DNA from: Sphingomonas sp. HMP6 | GTDB taxonomy: Bacteria; Pseudomonadota; Alphaproteobacteria; Sphingomonadales; Sphingomonadaceae | Direction: 5' to 3' | DNA length: 64,000 bases | Assembly (NCBI RefSeq): GCF_013374095.1 | Contig: NZ_AP022672.1 | Coordinates: forward strand, 2,231,501-2,295,500 | In this document: piece after piece, positions 50,980-59,759 of the stretch | How the letters are laid out: each line of letters starts with the position of its first letter | How positions within the stretch are numbered: position 1 is the stretch's first letter | Notes under the pieces: generated by a model | Seen by the model: only the letters and a program-made list of their open reading frames with translations | Databases searched by the model: none | What the model was told of the DNA's origin: nothing | Position numbers and translations under genes: made by a program

Positions 50980-52263
50980 ATGTCCGAATCGCATATCGTC
51001 GTGCTGGGTGCTGGCCTCGGCGGCACGATTGCCGCCTATGAAATCCGCGCAGCATTGAAGGGAAAAGCCCGCGTCACCGTCGTCAGCAAAGGCGAGGATT
51101 ACTGGTTCGTGCCCTCAAATCCCTGGGTTGCCGTGGGCTGGCGCGAGCCGGAAGCGCTCCGCGTGCACCTGCCTCCTGTCATGGCCAAGCACGGCATTGC
51201 CTATACCGGCATTGGCGCGCGCAAGGTCCATCCGGAGTCGAACAGGATCGAGTTAAACGATAATTCGCTTATCGATTATGACTATCTGGTGATCGCGACT
51301 GGCCCCGAGCTTGCCTATGACGAGATCGCGGGGTTCGGCCCCGACCATCACACCGTGTCTATCTGTGAGACCGCGCACGCTGTTGCGGCCCATGCGAAGT
51401 TCGAGGAACTTTGCGCGAATCCCCGCCCGATCGTGGTCGGCGCCGCCCAAGGCGCGTCGTGTTTCGGCCCGGCCTATGAGATGGCGATGACGCTCGATAC
51501 CGAGCTGAAGAAGCGCAAGCTCCGCGACAAGGTGCCGATGACCTTCGTCACGCCCGAGCCCTATGTCGGGCATCTCGGCCTCGACGGCGTCGGGGACACC
51601 AAGGGTCTTCTCGAAAGCGAGATGCGCAATCGCCACATCAAGTGGATCACCAACGCCAAGGTGACGAGCGTCGACGACGGCATGATGCACGTCACCGAAG
51701 TGAACGACGACGGAAGCGACAAGAAAACATACGACCTACCGTTCGGCTGGGGCATGCTGATGCCGCCGTTCCGCGGGATTGCGGCGGTGCGCGGTGTCGA
51801 GGGGCTATCCAACCCGCGCGGCTTCATCCTGACCGGCAAGCATCAGCGCAACCCGACCTATCGCAATATCTTCGCGCTCGGCGTGTGCATCGCGATTCCG
51901 CCGACCGGACCCACGCCGGTGCCGGTGGGGGTCCCCAAGACCGGTTTCATGATCGAGTCGATGGTGAGCGCGATTGCCGCCAACCTGAAGCAACTGCACA
52001 ATGGCGAGGAGCCAAGCAACGAAGCCACTTGGAACGCGATCTGCCTCGCCGATTTTGGTGACGGTGGCGTCGCCTTCGTCGCCAAGCCGCAGATTCCGCC
52101 ACGCAACGTCAATTGGTCGTCCGAAGGCAAATGGGTGCATCTGGCCAAGATCGGCTTCGAGAAATACTTCCTGCGCAAGGTGCGGATGGGCGAGAGCGAG
52201 CCCTTCTACGAAAAGCTCGCGCTGCATGTACTCGGCATCAAGAAACTCCGCTTCGACAATTAA
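50980..52263 (+). CDS. sqr: Sulfide:quinone oxidoreductase
   Basis: This 427-residue FAD enzyme oxidises sulfide to sulfane sulfur and passes electrons to the membrane quinone pool. It has the N-terminal Rossmann motif VVLGAGLGG and DYLVIATGPE. Three cysteines, Cys129, Cys161 and Cys355, correspond in order and number to Cys128, Cys160 and Cys356 of Acidithiobacillus SQR; one extra, Cys303, lies in LGVCIAIPP. The C-terminal amphipathic region (VHLAKIGFEKYFLRKVR) would seat it on the inner membrane. It has a good ribosome-binding site (GAGAGG) and starts opposite the rhodanese operon. Confidence 0.92.
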   Translation: MSESHIVVLGAGLGGTIAAYEIRAALKGKARVTVVSKGEDYWFVPSNPWVAVGWREPEALRVHLPPVMAKHGIAYTGIGARKVHPESNRIELNDNSLIDYDYLVIATGPELAYDEIAGFGPDHHTVSICETAHAVAAHAKFEELCANPRPIVVGAAQGASCFGPAYEMAMTLDTELKKRKLRDKVPMTFVTPEPYVGHLGLDGVGDTKGLLESEMRNRHIKWITNAKVTSVDDGMMHVTEVNDDGSDKKTYDLPFGWGMLMPPFRGIAAVRGVEGLSNPRGFILTGKHQRNPTYRNIFALGVCIAIPPTGPTPVPVGVPKTGFMIESMVSAIAANLKQLHNGEEPSNEATWNAICLADFGDGGVAFVAKPQIPPRNVNWSSEGKWVHLAKIGFEKYFLRKVRMGESEPFYEKLALHVLGIKKLRFDN

Positions 52264-52274
52264 GGAAAATCGTG

Positions 52275-52478
52275 ATGAACCTCGATCGGGCCGTATTGGC
52301 CTTTGCCGGCACGATAGTGCTGGTCAGTGCCATCCTCGCCGTCACCGTGTCCCCTTGGTGGATCGCGCTGACGCTTTTTGCTGGCGCCAACATGCTGCAG
52401 GCCAGCCTGACCGGATGGTGCCCAGCAGCCATGATCTTCAAGGCGCTCGGCGTCCGCGCCGGAACGGCCTTTCGCTGA
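52275..52478 (+). CDS. Small YgaP-like (DUF2892) membrane protein
   Basis: This 67-residue protein has two hydrophobic helices (LAFAGTIVLVSAILAV and WWIALTLFAGANMLQASL) and the family motif GWCPA with a conserved cysteine. In YgaP this domain anchors a rhodanese to the membrane. Here it is a stand-alone gene 11 bp after SQR. It may tether the neighbouring rhodanese or pass sulfur across the membrane face. Confidence 0.85.
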   Translation: MNLDRAVLAFAGTIVLVSAILAVTVSPWWIALTLFAGANMLQASLTGWCPAAMIFKALGVRAGTAFR

Positions 52479-52480
52479 TC

Positions 52481-53746
52481 ATGCGAGGGCCTCTGTTGCT
52501 TCGACTGGTTGCGGGCGCCGCGCTGACGGCGCTTGCCATGCCGGCATCGGCCCAAAGCCTCGACACGGTGATTGCGGAGTCGATGGCGCGATCCCCGTCG
52601 CTCGAAGGCGCGCGGGCGCGCGCCGAGTCGGCGCGCGCCGGAGTCAGCGCGGCCAGAGCAGAACGCGCCCCATCCGCTGCGCTCGAGGGCCAGATTGGTG
52701 TCGGGCGGATCGACCCGCAGGGGTTTTTCGGGCTCACCGCCGATGATGTCGTGCCGCGATCGGCGCGCGCCACGGTTGAGCTGCCGCTGTTCACCGGCGG
52801 TCGAATCAACGCCGCGATCCGCCAAGCGACCGGAGGTGCCGAAGCGGCCGACCAACAGGTGCGGATGACCGCGCTCGAGCTGCGAGTCCACGTCGTTCAG
52901 GCCTATGTGCGGGCGGTTGCTGCCCGAGAGTTGATCGCGCGCTACGACACGCTCAATCGCGCGCTCGACGAGACGCTTCGCCAGGCGCGGCTCAAGTTCA
53001 AAGCAGGCGAGGGCACCTCGACCGAAACCGCTCAGGCCGAGGCACGCCGCGCCGAAGCGGAAGCCGGTCTGTCGGGTGCCCAGGGGCAATTGGCCGGGGC
53101 CATGGCGCAGCTTGAGACGCTCGCAGGCCATCCCGTCGCGCTCAATGGTGATTTGCCCGGTGCGCCCCAAATCCCTTCATCGCGCGACGCGGCGATTGCG
53201 ATGGCGCTGAAGGGAAATCCGGCGGTGCTCGCCGCGCTTCGCCAGATCAATGCCGCACGCGCCAAATCCGACGGCGTGCGCGCGGAGCGATTGCCGACCA
53301 TCGGTGCCTATGCCGAAGCGGCCAGCGTACGCGACCAGTTTTTCCCCGGTTACAAGGCCGACAGCGCCTCGGTCGGGCTGCGCGCACGGTGGTCCATTTT
53401 CAGTGGCGGGCGGATCGGTGCCAAAGCAAGCGGCGCTGCCGCTGACCTCCGCGCTGCGCAAGCCGATGCCGACGATGCCCGGCTCGTCGTCGAGCAACAA
53501 GCCGTCATCGCATTCGAAGACGTGACGACCGCGCGCGCTGTTTTATCGGCGAGCGAAGCTCGGCTAACAGCAAGCGAAGCGGCTCTGCGTGGCACGGCGC
53601 TGGAAGTGAAAGCCGGCGTAAAGCCGCAACTTGCCCAGCTGGACGCCGTGCGGGAGGCAATCGAGGCGCAAGCCGCGCGGGCGGAGGCTGGTGGACGGGT
53701 ATTGGTAGCCGCATACCGCCTGCGCGCGATCGCGGGCATTGATTAG
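52481..53746 (+). CDS. TolC-family outer-membrane channel
   Basis: This 421-residue protein has a signal peptide (LLLRLVAGAALTALAMPASAQ) and two OEP repeats of coiled-coil helices. It has no lipobox. It starts 2 bp after the DUF2892 stop and is the only outer-membrane channel in the island, so it is the likely third part of the RND/MFP pump encoded divergently. The split of one pump across two divergent operons implies common control from the 50.9-kb promoter. Confidence 0.9.
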   Translation: MRGPLLLRLVAGAALTALAMPASAQSLDTVIAESMARSPSLEGARARAESARAGVSAARAERAPSAALEGQIGVGRIDPQGFFGLTADDVVPRSARATVELPLFTGGRINAAIRQATGGAEAADQQVRMTALELRVHVVQAYVRAVAARELIARYDTLNRALDETLRQARLKFKAGEGTSTETAQAEARRAEAEAGLSGAQGQLAGAMAQLETLAGHPVALNGDLPGAPQIPSSRDAAIAMALKGNPAVLAALRQINAARAKSDGVRAERLPTIGAYAEAASVRDQFFPGYKADSASVGLRARWSIFSGGRIGAKASGAAADLRAAQADADDARLVVEQQAVIAFEDVTTARAVLSASEARLTASEAALRGTALEVKAGVKPQLAQLDAVREAIEAQAARAEAGGRVLVAAYRLRAIAGID

Positions 53747-53877
53747 TGCAGGCTGCTCTCAGCCAGGCCGGATGACGACGCCCTTCACTGTTGCGCACGT
53801 TTGCACAGCCGGTCGGTCCCGACTGCCGACTAGCCTCGGTGACGATCAGGGCAGCGCCTGAAGGCGGGCAGACGGCG

Positions 53878-54978
53878 TCATGGCTGGGGTCGCGAGGTCC
53901 CCGCAACGCTGGCGGGCAGGATCGGTATCACAACGCGCGGCTGCGCCCCGGTTAAGCTGCCGAGAAACGCCGTGATATGATCGACTTCGGGTGCTGCCAG
54001 TTTATCACCGAGCTGGGCATTGCCCATCACTTCAACCGCCTGGCGCAGGTCCCACACCGATCCGGTGTGGAAATAGGGCGCGGTCAGAGCAATGTTGCGG
54101 AGCGACGGGACTTTGAAATTATAGTCATCGCCGACCAAGCCGGTGACCGCCGACCGGCCTTTGTCGCCTGGCGGCCGCATCGCCGCCCCCGGCGAGGCCA
54201 CAACCCCGAATTTTGCATACATCCCGCCGCCGACGTTGATCCCGCTGTGGCAAGCAGCACACCCCTTGTCGATGAACAGTTTCAGCCCCTGTTTTTGAGT
54301 GACCGTCAACGCCTTCGCATCGCCGTTCAGGTATCGATCAAACGGGGCATCGGGCGTCAGCAATCCAGCTTCGAAAACGGCGATCGCCTTTTGCACATTC
54401 AACAAGCTGATCGGATCAGCCTCATCCGGAAATGCTTTGGCGAACGCATCGCGATAGCCGGGGATACCCTTTAGCTGCTCCGCAACATGCGTTTGCGGCG
54501 ACGCCATCTCGACCGGATTGACCATCGGCCCGCCCGCCTGCGCCTGGAGGTCGGCGGCGCGCCCATCCCAGAACTGTGCGGTATTGAAGACAGCGTTCAA
54601 TACTGTTGGGGCATTTCGACCGCCATGCTGCCAGTGATGACCGATAGATGTCGGCTCATTATCAGTCCCGCCGAGACCGATATTATGACACGAAGCGCAG
54701 CTTATGGCGTGGCTTGCCGACAGCCGCGGATCGAAGAACAGCATCTTGCCTAGCGCGAGCTTGGCTGGCGTCGTGTTATTCCCGGGCAGCGCCGGAGCGG
54801 TGGCGGGGATGGCTTTGAATAATGTCCGCGCGTTTTCCATGAGCGGCTCGCTGGCGGCTACCGTCGGGTTCAGCGCGGCGGGGGTACCGACCGGCTGACC
54901 GGTCGAAGATTTTTGCTTGTCGCAGCCTGCAAGCGCGACGCTTGCAACAAAAACGAGTCCGATGGCGATCCGCATCAT
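53878..54978 (-). CDS. Diheme cytochrome c peroxidase (MauG/CcpA family) lipoprotein
   Basis: This 366-residue periplasmic enzyme is acylated (lipobox VALAGC, Cys19) and has two haem motifs, CASCH (94-98) and CAACH (240-244), with the family stretches LGKMLFFDPRLSASHAISC and FKVPSLRNIALTAPYFHTGS. It reduces hydrogen peroxide using electrons from small cytochromes. The promoter region carries a perfect FNR-type box at 55074-55087, as often seen for this enzyme. It is transcribed toward the TolC gene and ends 131 bp from it; that gap has no feature I can name. Confidence 0.92.
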   Translation of the reverse strand: MMRIAIGLVFVASVALAGCDKQKSSTGQPVGTPAALNPTVAASEPLMENARTLFKAIPATAPALPGNNTTPAKLALGKMLFFDPRLSASHAISCASCHNIGLGGTDNEPTSIGHHWQHGGRNAPTVLNAVFNTAQFWDGRAADLQAQAGGPMVNPVEMASPQTHVAEQLKGIPGYRDAFAKAFPDEADPISLLNVQKAIAVFEAGLLTPDAPFDRYLNGDAKALTVTQKQGLKLFIDKGCAACHSGINVGGGMYAKFGVVASPGAAMRPPGDKGRSAVTGLVGDDYNFKVPSLRNIALTAPYFHTGSVWDLRQAVEVMGNAQLGDKLAAPEVDHITAFLGSLTGAQPRVVIPILPASVAGTSRPQP

Positions 54979-55073
54979 CCGGTACTCCTATCCATGGCTC
55001 GGAAGTACGCCGGGCGACGTTTTTGAGCACTTGACCCAATAGCTCGAAAATAGCGGTATCGGAACGTCCGACC

Positions 55074-55087
55074 TTGATACGAATCAA
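55074..55087. promoter_or_regulatory. Perfect FNR/Anr-type box TTGATACGAATCAA
   Basis: TTGAT-N4-ATCAA is the exact consensus bound by FNR/FixK/Anr regulators. It is 96-109 bp upstream of the diheme peroxidase start and 117-130 bp upstream of the AhpD-like gene, between divergent genes. It suggests induction at low oxygen. Confidence 0.7.
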
Positions 55088-55203
55088 ACAGAATGATCGC
55101 GTTCGCTGCGATGTTTGTCCGGTGCGGTCGAGTTGGACGGTACCGTTGCGGCGCTGCCCCAGGTTTGCATCGGCATAAGCAACGCGATTTTCAGGAGTCG
55201 GTG

Positions 55204-55563
55204 ATGGTAGAAGACTGGTTGGCGTTGATGGGCACCATGAACGGCGCGGTGCGGGATCTTCGTGCGGCCTCACCCGATGTGATGAAGGCGTTTTCGGATA
55301 TGGCCCGAGCTGCTCATGGTGGTGAAGCGCTCGATGCAAAGACCAAGGAACTTGTCGCGCTGGCGATCAGCGTCGCTGTCCGCTGCGATCCGTGCATCGC
55401 CTATCATGCCGAAGGCGCCGTGAAGCAGGGCGCTTCCCGTGCCGAAGTGTCGGAAACATTGGCCATGGCGGTCTACATGGGCGCCGGACCGTCGGTGATG
55501 TACGCCGCCAAGGCACTTGAGGCCGTCGATCAGATCGTAGCGCGCGAGGCGCCTATGCCATGA
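55204..55563 (+). CDS. Carboxymuconolactone decarboxylase/AhpD-like protein
   Basis: This 119-residue all-helical protein has the AhpD-type redox motif CDPCIAYH (Cys61, Cys64, His68). Such proteins act as thiol-disulfide partners of peroxiredoxins or as peroxide scavengers. With two 1-Cys peroxiredoxins in the island it may serve as reductant. The ATG at 55204 follows CAGGAG at good spacing; GTG at 55201 is possible. It is monocistronic and shares the FNR-box region with the diheme peroxidase. Confidence 0.88.
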   Translation: MVEDWLALMGTMNGAVRDLRAASPDVMKAFSDMARAAHGGEALDAKTKELVALAISVAVRCDPCIAYHAEGAVKQGASRAEVSETLAMAVYMGAGPSVMYAAKALEAVDQIVAREAPMP

Positions 55564-55624
55564 CGCTCACGTAGCAAACGCACGGCCTCAACACCGAGGA
55601 GTTGCAGGTGACCGGCTCGTCGGC

Positions 55625-55858
55625 ATGGGTGCAACCGCGCGCATGGTATTTCGCGTGAAACGGTTGCTCCCCCGACGAAGTTTGCTCTTGGTCCGCATCA
55701 GGCAGGGATTAAGAGAGAGTGAAGCGGCGCTGATTGTGCTAGCGAGGATCGTTGGTCTGGCGGCGGGTATGATGACCAATGTGCAAAGCCTGCTTGCACA
55801 TGGCCTGCAGCAACAGTTGTGCTGCGTCACCGCCAACTGGCGAATGATTTTAGGCTAA
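55625..55858 (+). pseudogene. Fragment resembling the N-terminus of a ClC-type chloride channel
   Basis: The 77-residue frame contains RESEAALIVLARIVGLAAGMMTN followed by an LAHGLQQ-type stretch. This looks like the first cytoplasmic helix and first membrane segment of ClC channels, which have about 400 more residues. The frame stops immediately after, facing the methyltransferase gene. A truncated leftover is the simplest reading; a genuine small membrane protein cannot be excluded. Confidence 0.3.
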
Positions 55859-55863
55859 AGTGG

Positions 55864-56715
55864 TCAGAGGGTGCCGTGGACAAGGTGGACGCGCGCGGGG
55901 AGTCGAACCCCACCGTTCGACCAGTGTTGCTCAAACCGCTGCGCAAGTGCCACCGTTGCGCGCGCGATCAGTTCTGGCCCTCGATCGGATAGCGCCTGCG
56001 CCACCGACATGCTCTCTAACGCGAACCGGGCAGCGGCATGAGGCTCGAGATCGCCGCCGATAGCAAGGTCCCCGCGCCAGTCCTGCACTTCGACGTGGCG
56101 AAAGCCGACCTTGTTCAGCATCTCGAGCAGTATCTCGACTTCTCCATAGCGCATCGGCCCTGGCGCATCGGCCGGCGGCGGCGGCAGGTCGATCAGCGCG
56201 CCGATCGTTTCGCGCACGATCGCCATCCAGCGATTATCGGCCGGTGGCCCCCAGACGGCGAAGGCAAAGCGACCCCCCGGTGCCAGCAGCCCCGCGATAT
56301 TGGCAAAGGCAACGGCGGGATTAGCGAAGAACATCGTCCCGAACCGCGAGACGATCCGGTCGAACGGCACTCCGACCGCTAGGCTGGCGCTATCCCCCAC
56401 GGCAAATACCGGGGCCGGATCGGCCGGCGCCGCGCGGCGCTGCGCGAACAGCACCAGCGCAGGAGAGATGTCGTATCCGAACACCGCCGCTCCTGGATCG
56501 GAAGCAGCGGCGACGGCCAGCGTCGTGCCACCGCCGCCACAGGCGAGGTCGGCAATCCGCCGCGCGCCGCCCAGCGCGAGCAGCTCGATCAATGGTGCAT
56601 CGACCGGAGCCAACATGGCTTCCATCCGGCCGAGTTGCGCCAGCCATTTCTCGCCGCGTGCGCCTGCCCAGTCATCGCTGGTCGGATTTTCGCCGTTGGG
56701 CTGACTCGATTTCAT
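55864..56715 (-). CDS. Class I SAM-dependent methyltransferase
   Basis: This 283-residue protein has the SAM-binding motif I IADLACGGGGTTLAVA, the acidic motif II position in FGYDISPALV and the post-motif GDSASL...FDRIVSRFGTMFFANP, as in UbiE/COQ5-like small-molecule methyltransferases. The substrate is not identifiable. The start at 56715 avoids an artefactual 42-residue extension. It follows the ICMT/NnrU-like gene by 49 bp, likely at the end of the cydDC-peroxiredoxin transcript. Thiol methylation would fit the sulfur theme, but nothing in the sequence proves it. Confidence 0.85.
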   Translation of the reverse strand: MKSSQPNGENPTSDDWAGARGEKWLAQLGRMEAMLAPVDAPLIELLALGGARRIADLACGGGGTTLAVAAASDPGAAVFGYDISPALVLFAQRRAAPADPAPVFAVGDSASLAVGVPFDRIVSRFGTMFFANPAVAFANIAGLLAPGGRFAFAVWGPPADNRWMAIVRETIGALIDLPPPPADAPGPMRYGEVEILLEMLNKVGFRHVEVQDWRGDLAIGGDLEPHAAARFALESMSVAQALSDRGPELIARATVALAQRFEQHWSNGGVRLPARVHLVHGTL

Positions 56716-56764
56716 TGCCTTTGCCCTTCTCTTCTGTGGGTCGCCGTGACCCGATCTTGGTCGG

Positions 56765-57361
56765 TCAGCGCGATGTCGCCCGTCGCCACCGCGGCAGGAA
56801 TGCCGGAGTCGTCGAGCGATAACGTCGATAGGCGTCGCCATAACGCGCGATCAAGCGCTGCTCCTCGATGCGGCTGCCAATAATCAGGTACAAGGTCACC
56901 CAGCAGGCCGTCGCCACATCCAGCTCCGAACGAGCCATCCCCCAGACGATCAGCAATACTGCCGAATAGAGCGGATGGCGTATCCAGCGATGCAGGCCGC
57001 TCACAGACAGCGCCGCAGCGGTATCATCGGCACCGCGCAATTGCGCCGTGCCGATGAACGCGCCGAGGTGATAGGATCGCAGCGCTACCCAGCCGAGCAC
57101 GAGCCCAGCGATAACCGCGGCATTCATCACCCAACGCAGCGCCAACGGCATCATGAATGGCAGTGCACTACCGGCAAGCCAATGACCGGTCGCCAACACG
57201 GCGAGCAGTGCAAGAAGCGCCAGCGCATTATAAACAAGCCGGTGCGCCCGCCCGACCAGCCGACCCATACCTCGGCGGAGATCGGCACCGGCCAGGACGC
57301 TATGGCTCATAGCAAAGCCAAGCCACAGCAGGGCATAAATCAGGTGATCAGCAACCGACAT
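56765..57361 (-). CDS. NnrU/isoprenylcysteine-methyltransferase-like membrane protein
   Basis: This protein of about 198 residues has five or more helices and the phospholipid/ICMT-type SAM-binding motif RHPLYSAVLL, followed by EEQRLIARYGDAYRRYR. Such proteins methylate lipids or thiols at the membrane, while NnrU is linked to nitric-oxide metabolism. The ATG at 57361 is chosen for spacing from AAAGGA; ATG at 57373 is an alternative. It lies 42 bp after the peroxiredoxin gene. Confidence 0.8.
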   Translation of the reverse strand: MSVADHLIYALLWLGFAMSHSVLAGADLRRGMGRLVGRAHRLVYNALALLALLAVLATGHWLAGSALPFMMPLALRWVMNAAVIAGLVLGWVALRSYHLGAFIGTAQLRGADDTAAALSVSGLHRWIRHPLYSAVLLIVWGMARSELDVATACWVTLYLIIGSRIEEQRLIARYGDAYRRYRSTTPAFLPRWRRATSR

Positions 57362-57403
57362 TGGCGCACACATCCTTTTGCCCGCAGCCTATCAGTTTGC
57401 CCT

Positions 57404-58063
57404 TCACGCGGCGAGAGGGCGCTTGCTGAAGAACCAGTCGACATAGGCATAGCCTTCGCTTGCGCGTGCGTCTGCCGCTTCGACGGTCGCTGGCGGCGGC
57501 ACGATAACATCCTCTCCGGGCTGCCAGCCTTCGGGGGTGGCGATCTTGTTGGCGTCGGCAGTCTGCAAGGCTTCGAGCAATCGGAGGAATTCGGCCACCG
57601 ATCGGCCGTTGGACATCGGATAATAGACCATCGCACGGACGATTCCTTCGGGATCGATGATGAAGGTCGCACGCACAGCCGCCGTGTCCGACGCGCCGGG
57701 ATGGATCATGCCGTAAGCATGGGCAATCTGCATCGACAGGTCGTCGATAATCGGAAAAGTGATGTCGACGCCGAATTTCTCCTTGATCGTTCGCACCCAG
57801 GCGATGTGCGAGTGGACCGAGTCGATCGACAGCCCGAGCAGCGCGCAATCGAGCGCTGCAAAGTCGGCGGTCGCATTGGCGAAGCCCATGAACTCGGTGG
57901 TGCAAACCGGCGTGAAATCCGCTGGATGCGAGAAGAGGATCAACCATTTGCCACGATAATCTGCCAGCGAGCGCGGCCCCATCGTCGTCTTTGCGGTAAA
58001 GTCGGGCGCTGGGTCACCGATGCGTGGCAAGCCGATGCGGGCCTGGGTGTCAGTTTCCATCAT
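57404..58063 (-). CDS. 1-Cys (Prx6-type) peroxiredoxin, copy 2
   Basis: This 219-residue thiol peroxidase has PADFTPVCTTEF (peroxidatic Cys54) and the Prx6-type C-terminal half. It is a paralogue of the protein at 42886-43551. ATGs at 58063 and 58060 follow GAAGGA; longer frames into the cydC end are not credible. It sits 73 bp after cydC and has its own promoter element shared with copy 1. It likely protects the cytochrome bd module from peroxide. Confidence 0.92.
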   Translation of the reverse strand: MMETDTQARIGLPRIGDPAPDFTAKTTMGPRSLADYRGKWLILFSHPADFTPVCTTEFMGFANATADFAALDCALLGLSIDSVHSHIAWVRTIKEKFGVDITFPIIDDLSMQIAHAYGMIHPGASDTAAVRATFIIDPEGIVRAMVYYPMSNGRSVAEFLRLLEALQTADANKIATPEGWQPGEDVIVPPPATVEAADARASEGYAYVDWFFSKRPLAA

Positions 58064-58132
58064 CAGATCCTTCGGGGCGTTGATCGCCGCTGAACCTTCC
58101 ATACGTCGACCCGCGGAGCTCGGCAAATTCAA

Positions 58133-58152
58133 TATATCATTTAACGTAATCG
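58133..58152 (-). promoter_or_regulatory. Shared peroxiredoxin promoter element CGATTACGT-N3-ATGATATA
   Basis: On the minus strand CGATTACGT (58152-58144) and ATGATATA (58140-58133) are separated by 3 bp. The same two blocks, 2 bp apart, precede peroxiredoxin copy 1 (42811-42829) in the same orientation and at a similar distance from the start. The element overlaps the 3' end of cydC. Confidence 0.45.
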
Positions 58153-59759
58153 TATTTATAGTCGCTGACGGTCGGAGCGAGGTTGCTGATTGCAATCTGC
58201 TGCGTCGCCAGCATGAGTGGGGCGGGGCGGTGCGAAACCAGAATTAGCCCGGTCGCGGTCATGCGCAGCCAGGCGTCCAGCCGCGCAACCAGGTCCGCCT
58301 CGGTTGCCGCATCGAGCCCTTCAGTCGGCTCGTCGAGAATCAACCAGGGGCGCCCGGCAAGCAGTGCGCGAGCCAGCGACAATCGTTTGCGCTCGCCCCC
58401 GGAAAGCGTTCCGCCATCTTCCCCGATCCGTGTCTCCAGTCCGTCCGGCATCGCTGCGATACGATCGGCGAGGCACGCGGTCGTCAGTGCGTCCTGCATC
58501 TGTTGCACTGTCACTCTTGGTCGTGCGAGGCGGAGATTGTCGGCAATCGTGCCAGCGATCAGCGTGGCATCCTGCGGCGACAGGGCGAAGTGTTGGCGCA
58601 GCCGGTCGGCAGCACAATTCGCGATGGGCATGTCATCGATCATGATCGCATGAATGGCGGGCCGCAGCCCTGCCAGCGCCTCGACCAGGCGCGTCTTGCC
58701 CGAACCCGAAACGCCCGTGATCGCGACGCGCGAGGCCGGCAGAAGCCGGGTCGGTCCCAGCGCAAAAGTCATTGCGGTCGTGTCGAGCGCCATTGGCGGA
58801 ACCGCGCCCTGGGGCAGTGCGGTCAACGTCGACAATCGCTCCAACGACTCTTCAACGCTGGCATGGCGGAATGCGCTTCGAGCAAAGGCGGCCATCGCCT
58901 CGACCGATGCTGTCGCGGCGAGCAGCGCGAGGGCGATGTCGGCTGCAGCGCCCACCGCGAGCGTTAGGACCAGCGCAGCGCTGAGCGCACCGTATCCCAT
59001 CATTAGTCCCGCGATCAGCGCCTCGCCGCGAAACAGGCGCGCACGGGCAAGATCGAGACGCCCGGCCTGGGCATCGAGATCGGCTAGGACGCGATCGGCG
59101 AGGCCATAAGCAATGATCTCCGGCCGCGCGGCAGCATAGTCGACGAACTTCGTCCGAAGTTCGCCAAGCGCGTCTGCGGCGTCGCGGGCAGGAACGGCAG
59201 TGACCCGTCTGGCCATGACCGCGAGAAGGAACGGCAAGGCGCCGAGCATCGACGCCAGTGCCAGCGCCGAAGCCCAACCGGCGAAGCAGGTAAGCCCCAC
59301 CGCAAACGCTGCGGCGACCAAGCTCGCTGGCCGCGTGGGACGGCGGATGATCAGATCCTCAAGCGCCGCGATATCGCCCATCAGCCGCCCGCTCGCGTCG
59401 CCGCCGGATAGGTCGGCGGAAATCCGGCTGTCCTGCGCAGCGAGTCTGCCGAACAATTGCGCGCGGAGAGTCGCTATGCCTAGCAAAGCTGCGCGATGTG
59501 CGAGGAGGCGTTCGCCATAGCGGCTGCCAGTCCGTATGATGGCGAGCCCACGGATCGCTGCGCTGGGGAGCAGATAGTTGAACGCGAGCACCGCTGCCGC
59601 GCCGCCGACACCAGCGATTGCCGCTGCTGTCAGAAACCAGCCCGACAGCGCCAACAACAGGATCGATGAGAGTCCGGCAAGCAGTGCACAGACCGTCGCC
59701 CATCGCAGAGTGGCGCGCTCGCCGAGACCGAACGCGGCGGGGATCGGCGAACGGTTCAT
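58137..59759 (-). CDS. cydC: CydC subunit of the thiol/haem ABC exporter
   Basis: This 540-residue half-transporter has an N-terminal membrane domain of six helices. The ATPase has Walker A GVSGSGKT, signature LSGGERKR and Walker B WLILDEP, and the final residues carry an H-loop (SHRP). CydDC exports cysteine and glutathione to the periplasm and is needed to assemble cytochrome bd. It overlaps CydD by 4 bp. Gene order cydD-cydC divergent to cydAB supports the assignment. Confidence 0.92.
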   Translation of the reverse strand: MNRSPIPAAFGLGERATLRWATVCALLAGLSSILLLALSGWFLTAAAIAGVGGAAAVLAFNYLLPSAAIRGLAIIRTGSRYGERLLAHRAALLGIATLRAQLFGRLAAQDSRISADLSGGDASGRLMGDIAALEDLIIRRPTRPASLVAAAFAVGLTCFAGWASALALASMLGALPFLLAVMARRVTAVPARDAADALGELRTKFVDYAAARPEIIAYGLADRVLADLDAQAGRLDLARARLFRGEALIAGLMMGYGALSAALVLTLAVGAAADIALALLAATASVEAMAAFARSAFRHASVEESLERLSTLTALPQGAVPPMALDTTAMTFALGPTRLLPASRVAITGVSGSGKTRLVEALAGLRPAIHAIMIDDMPIANCAADRLRQHFALSPQDATLIAGTIADNLRLARPRVTVQQMQDALTTACLADRIAAMPDGLETRIGEDGGTLSGGERKRLSLARALLAGRPWLILDEPTEGLDAATEADLVARLDAWLRMTATGLILVSHRPAPLMLATQQIAISNLAPTVSDYKYDYVK

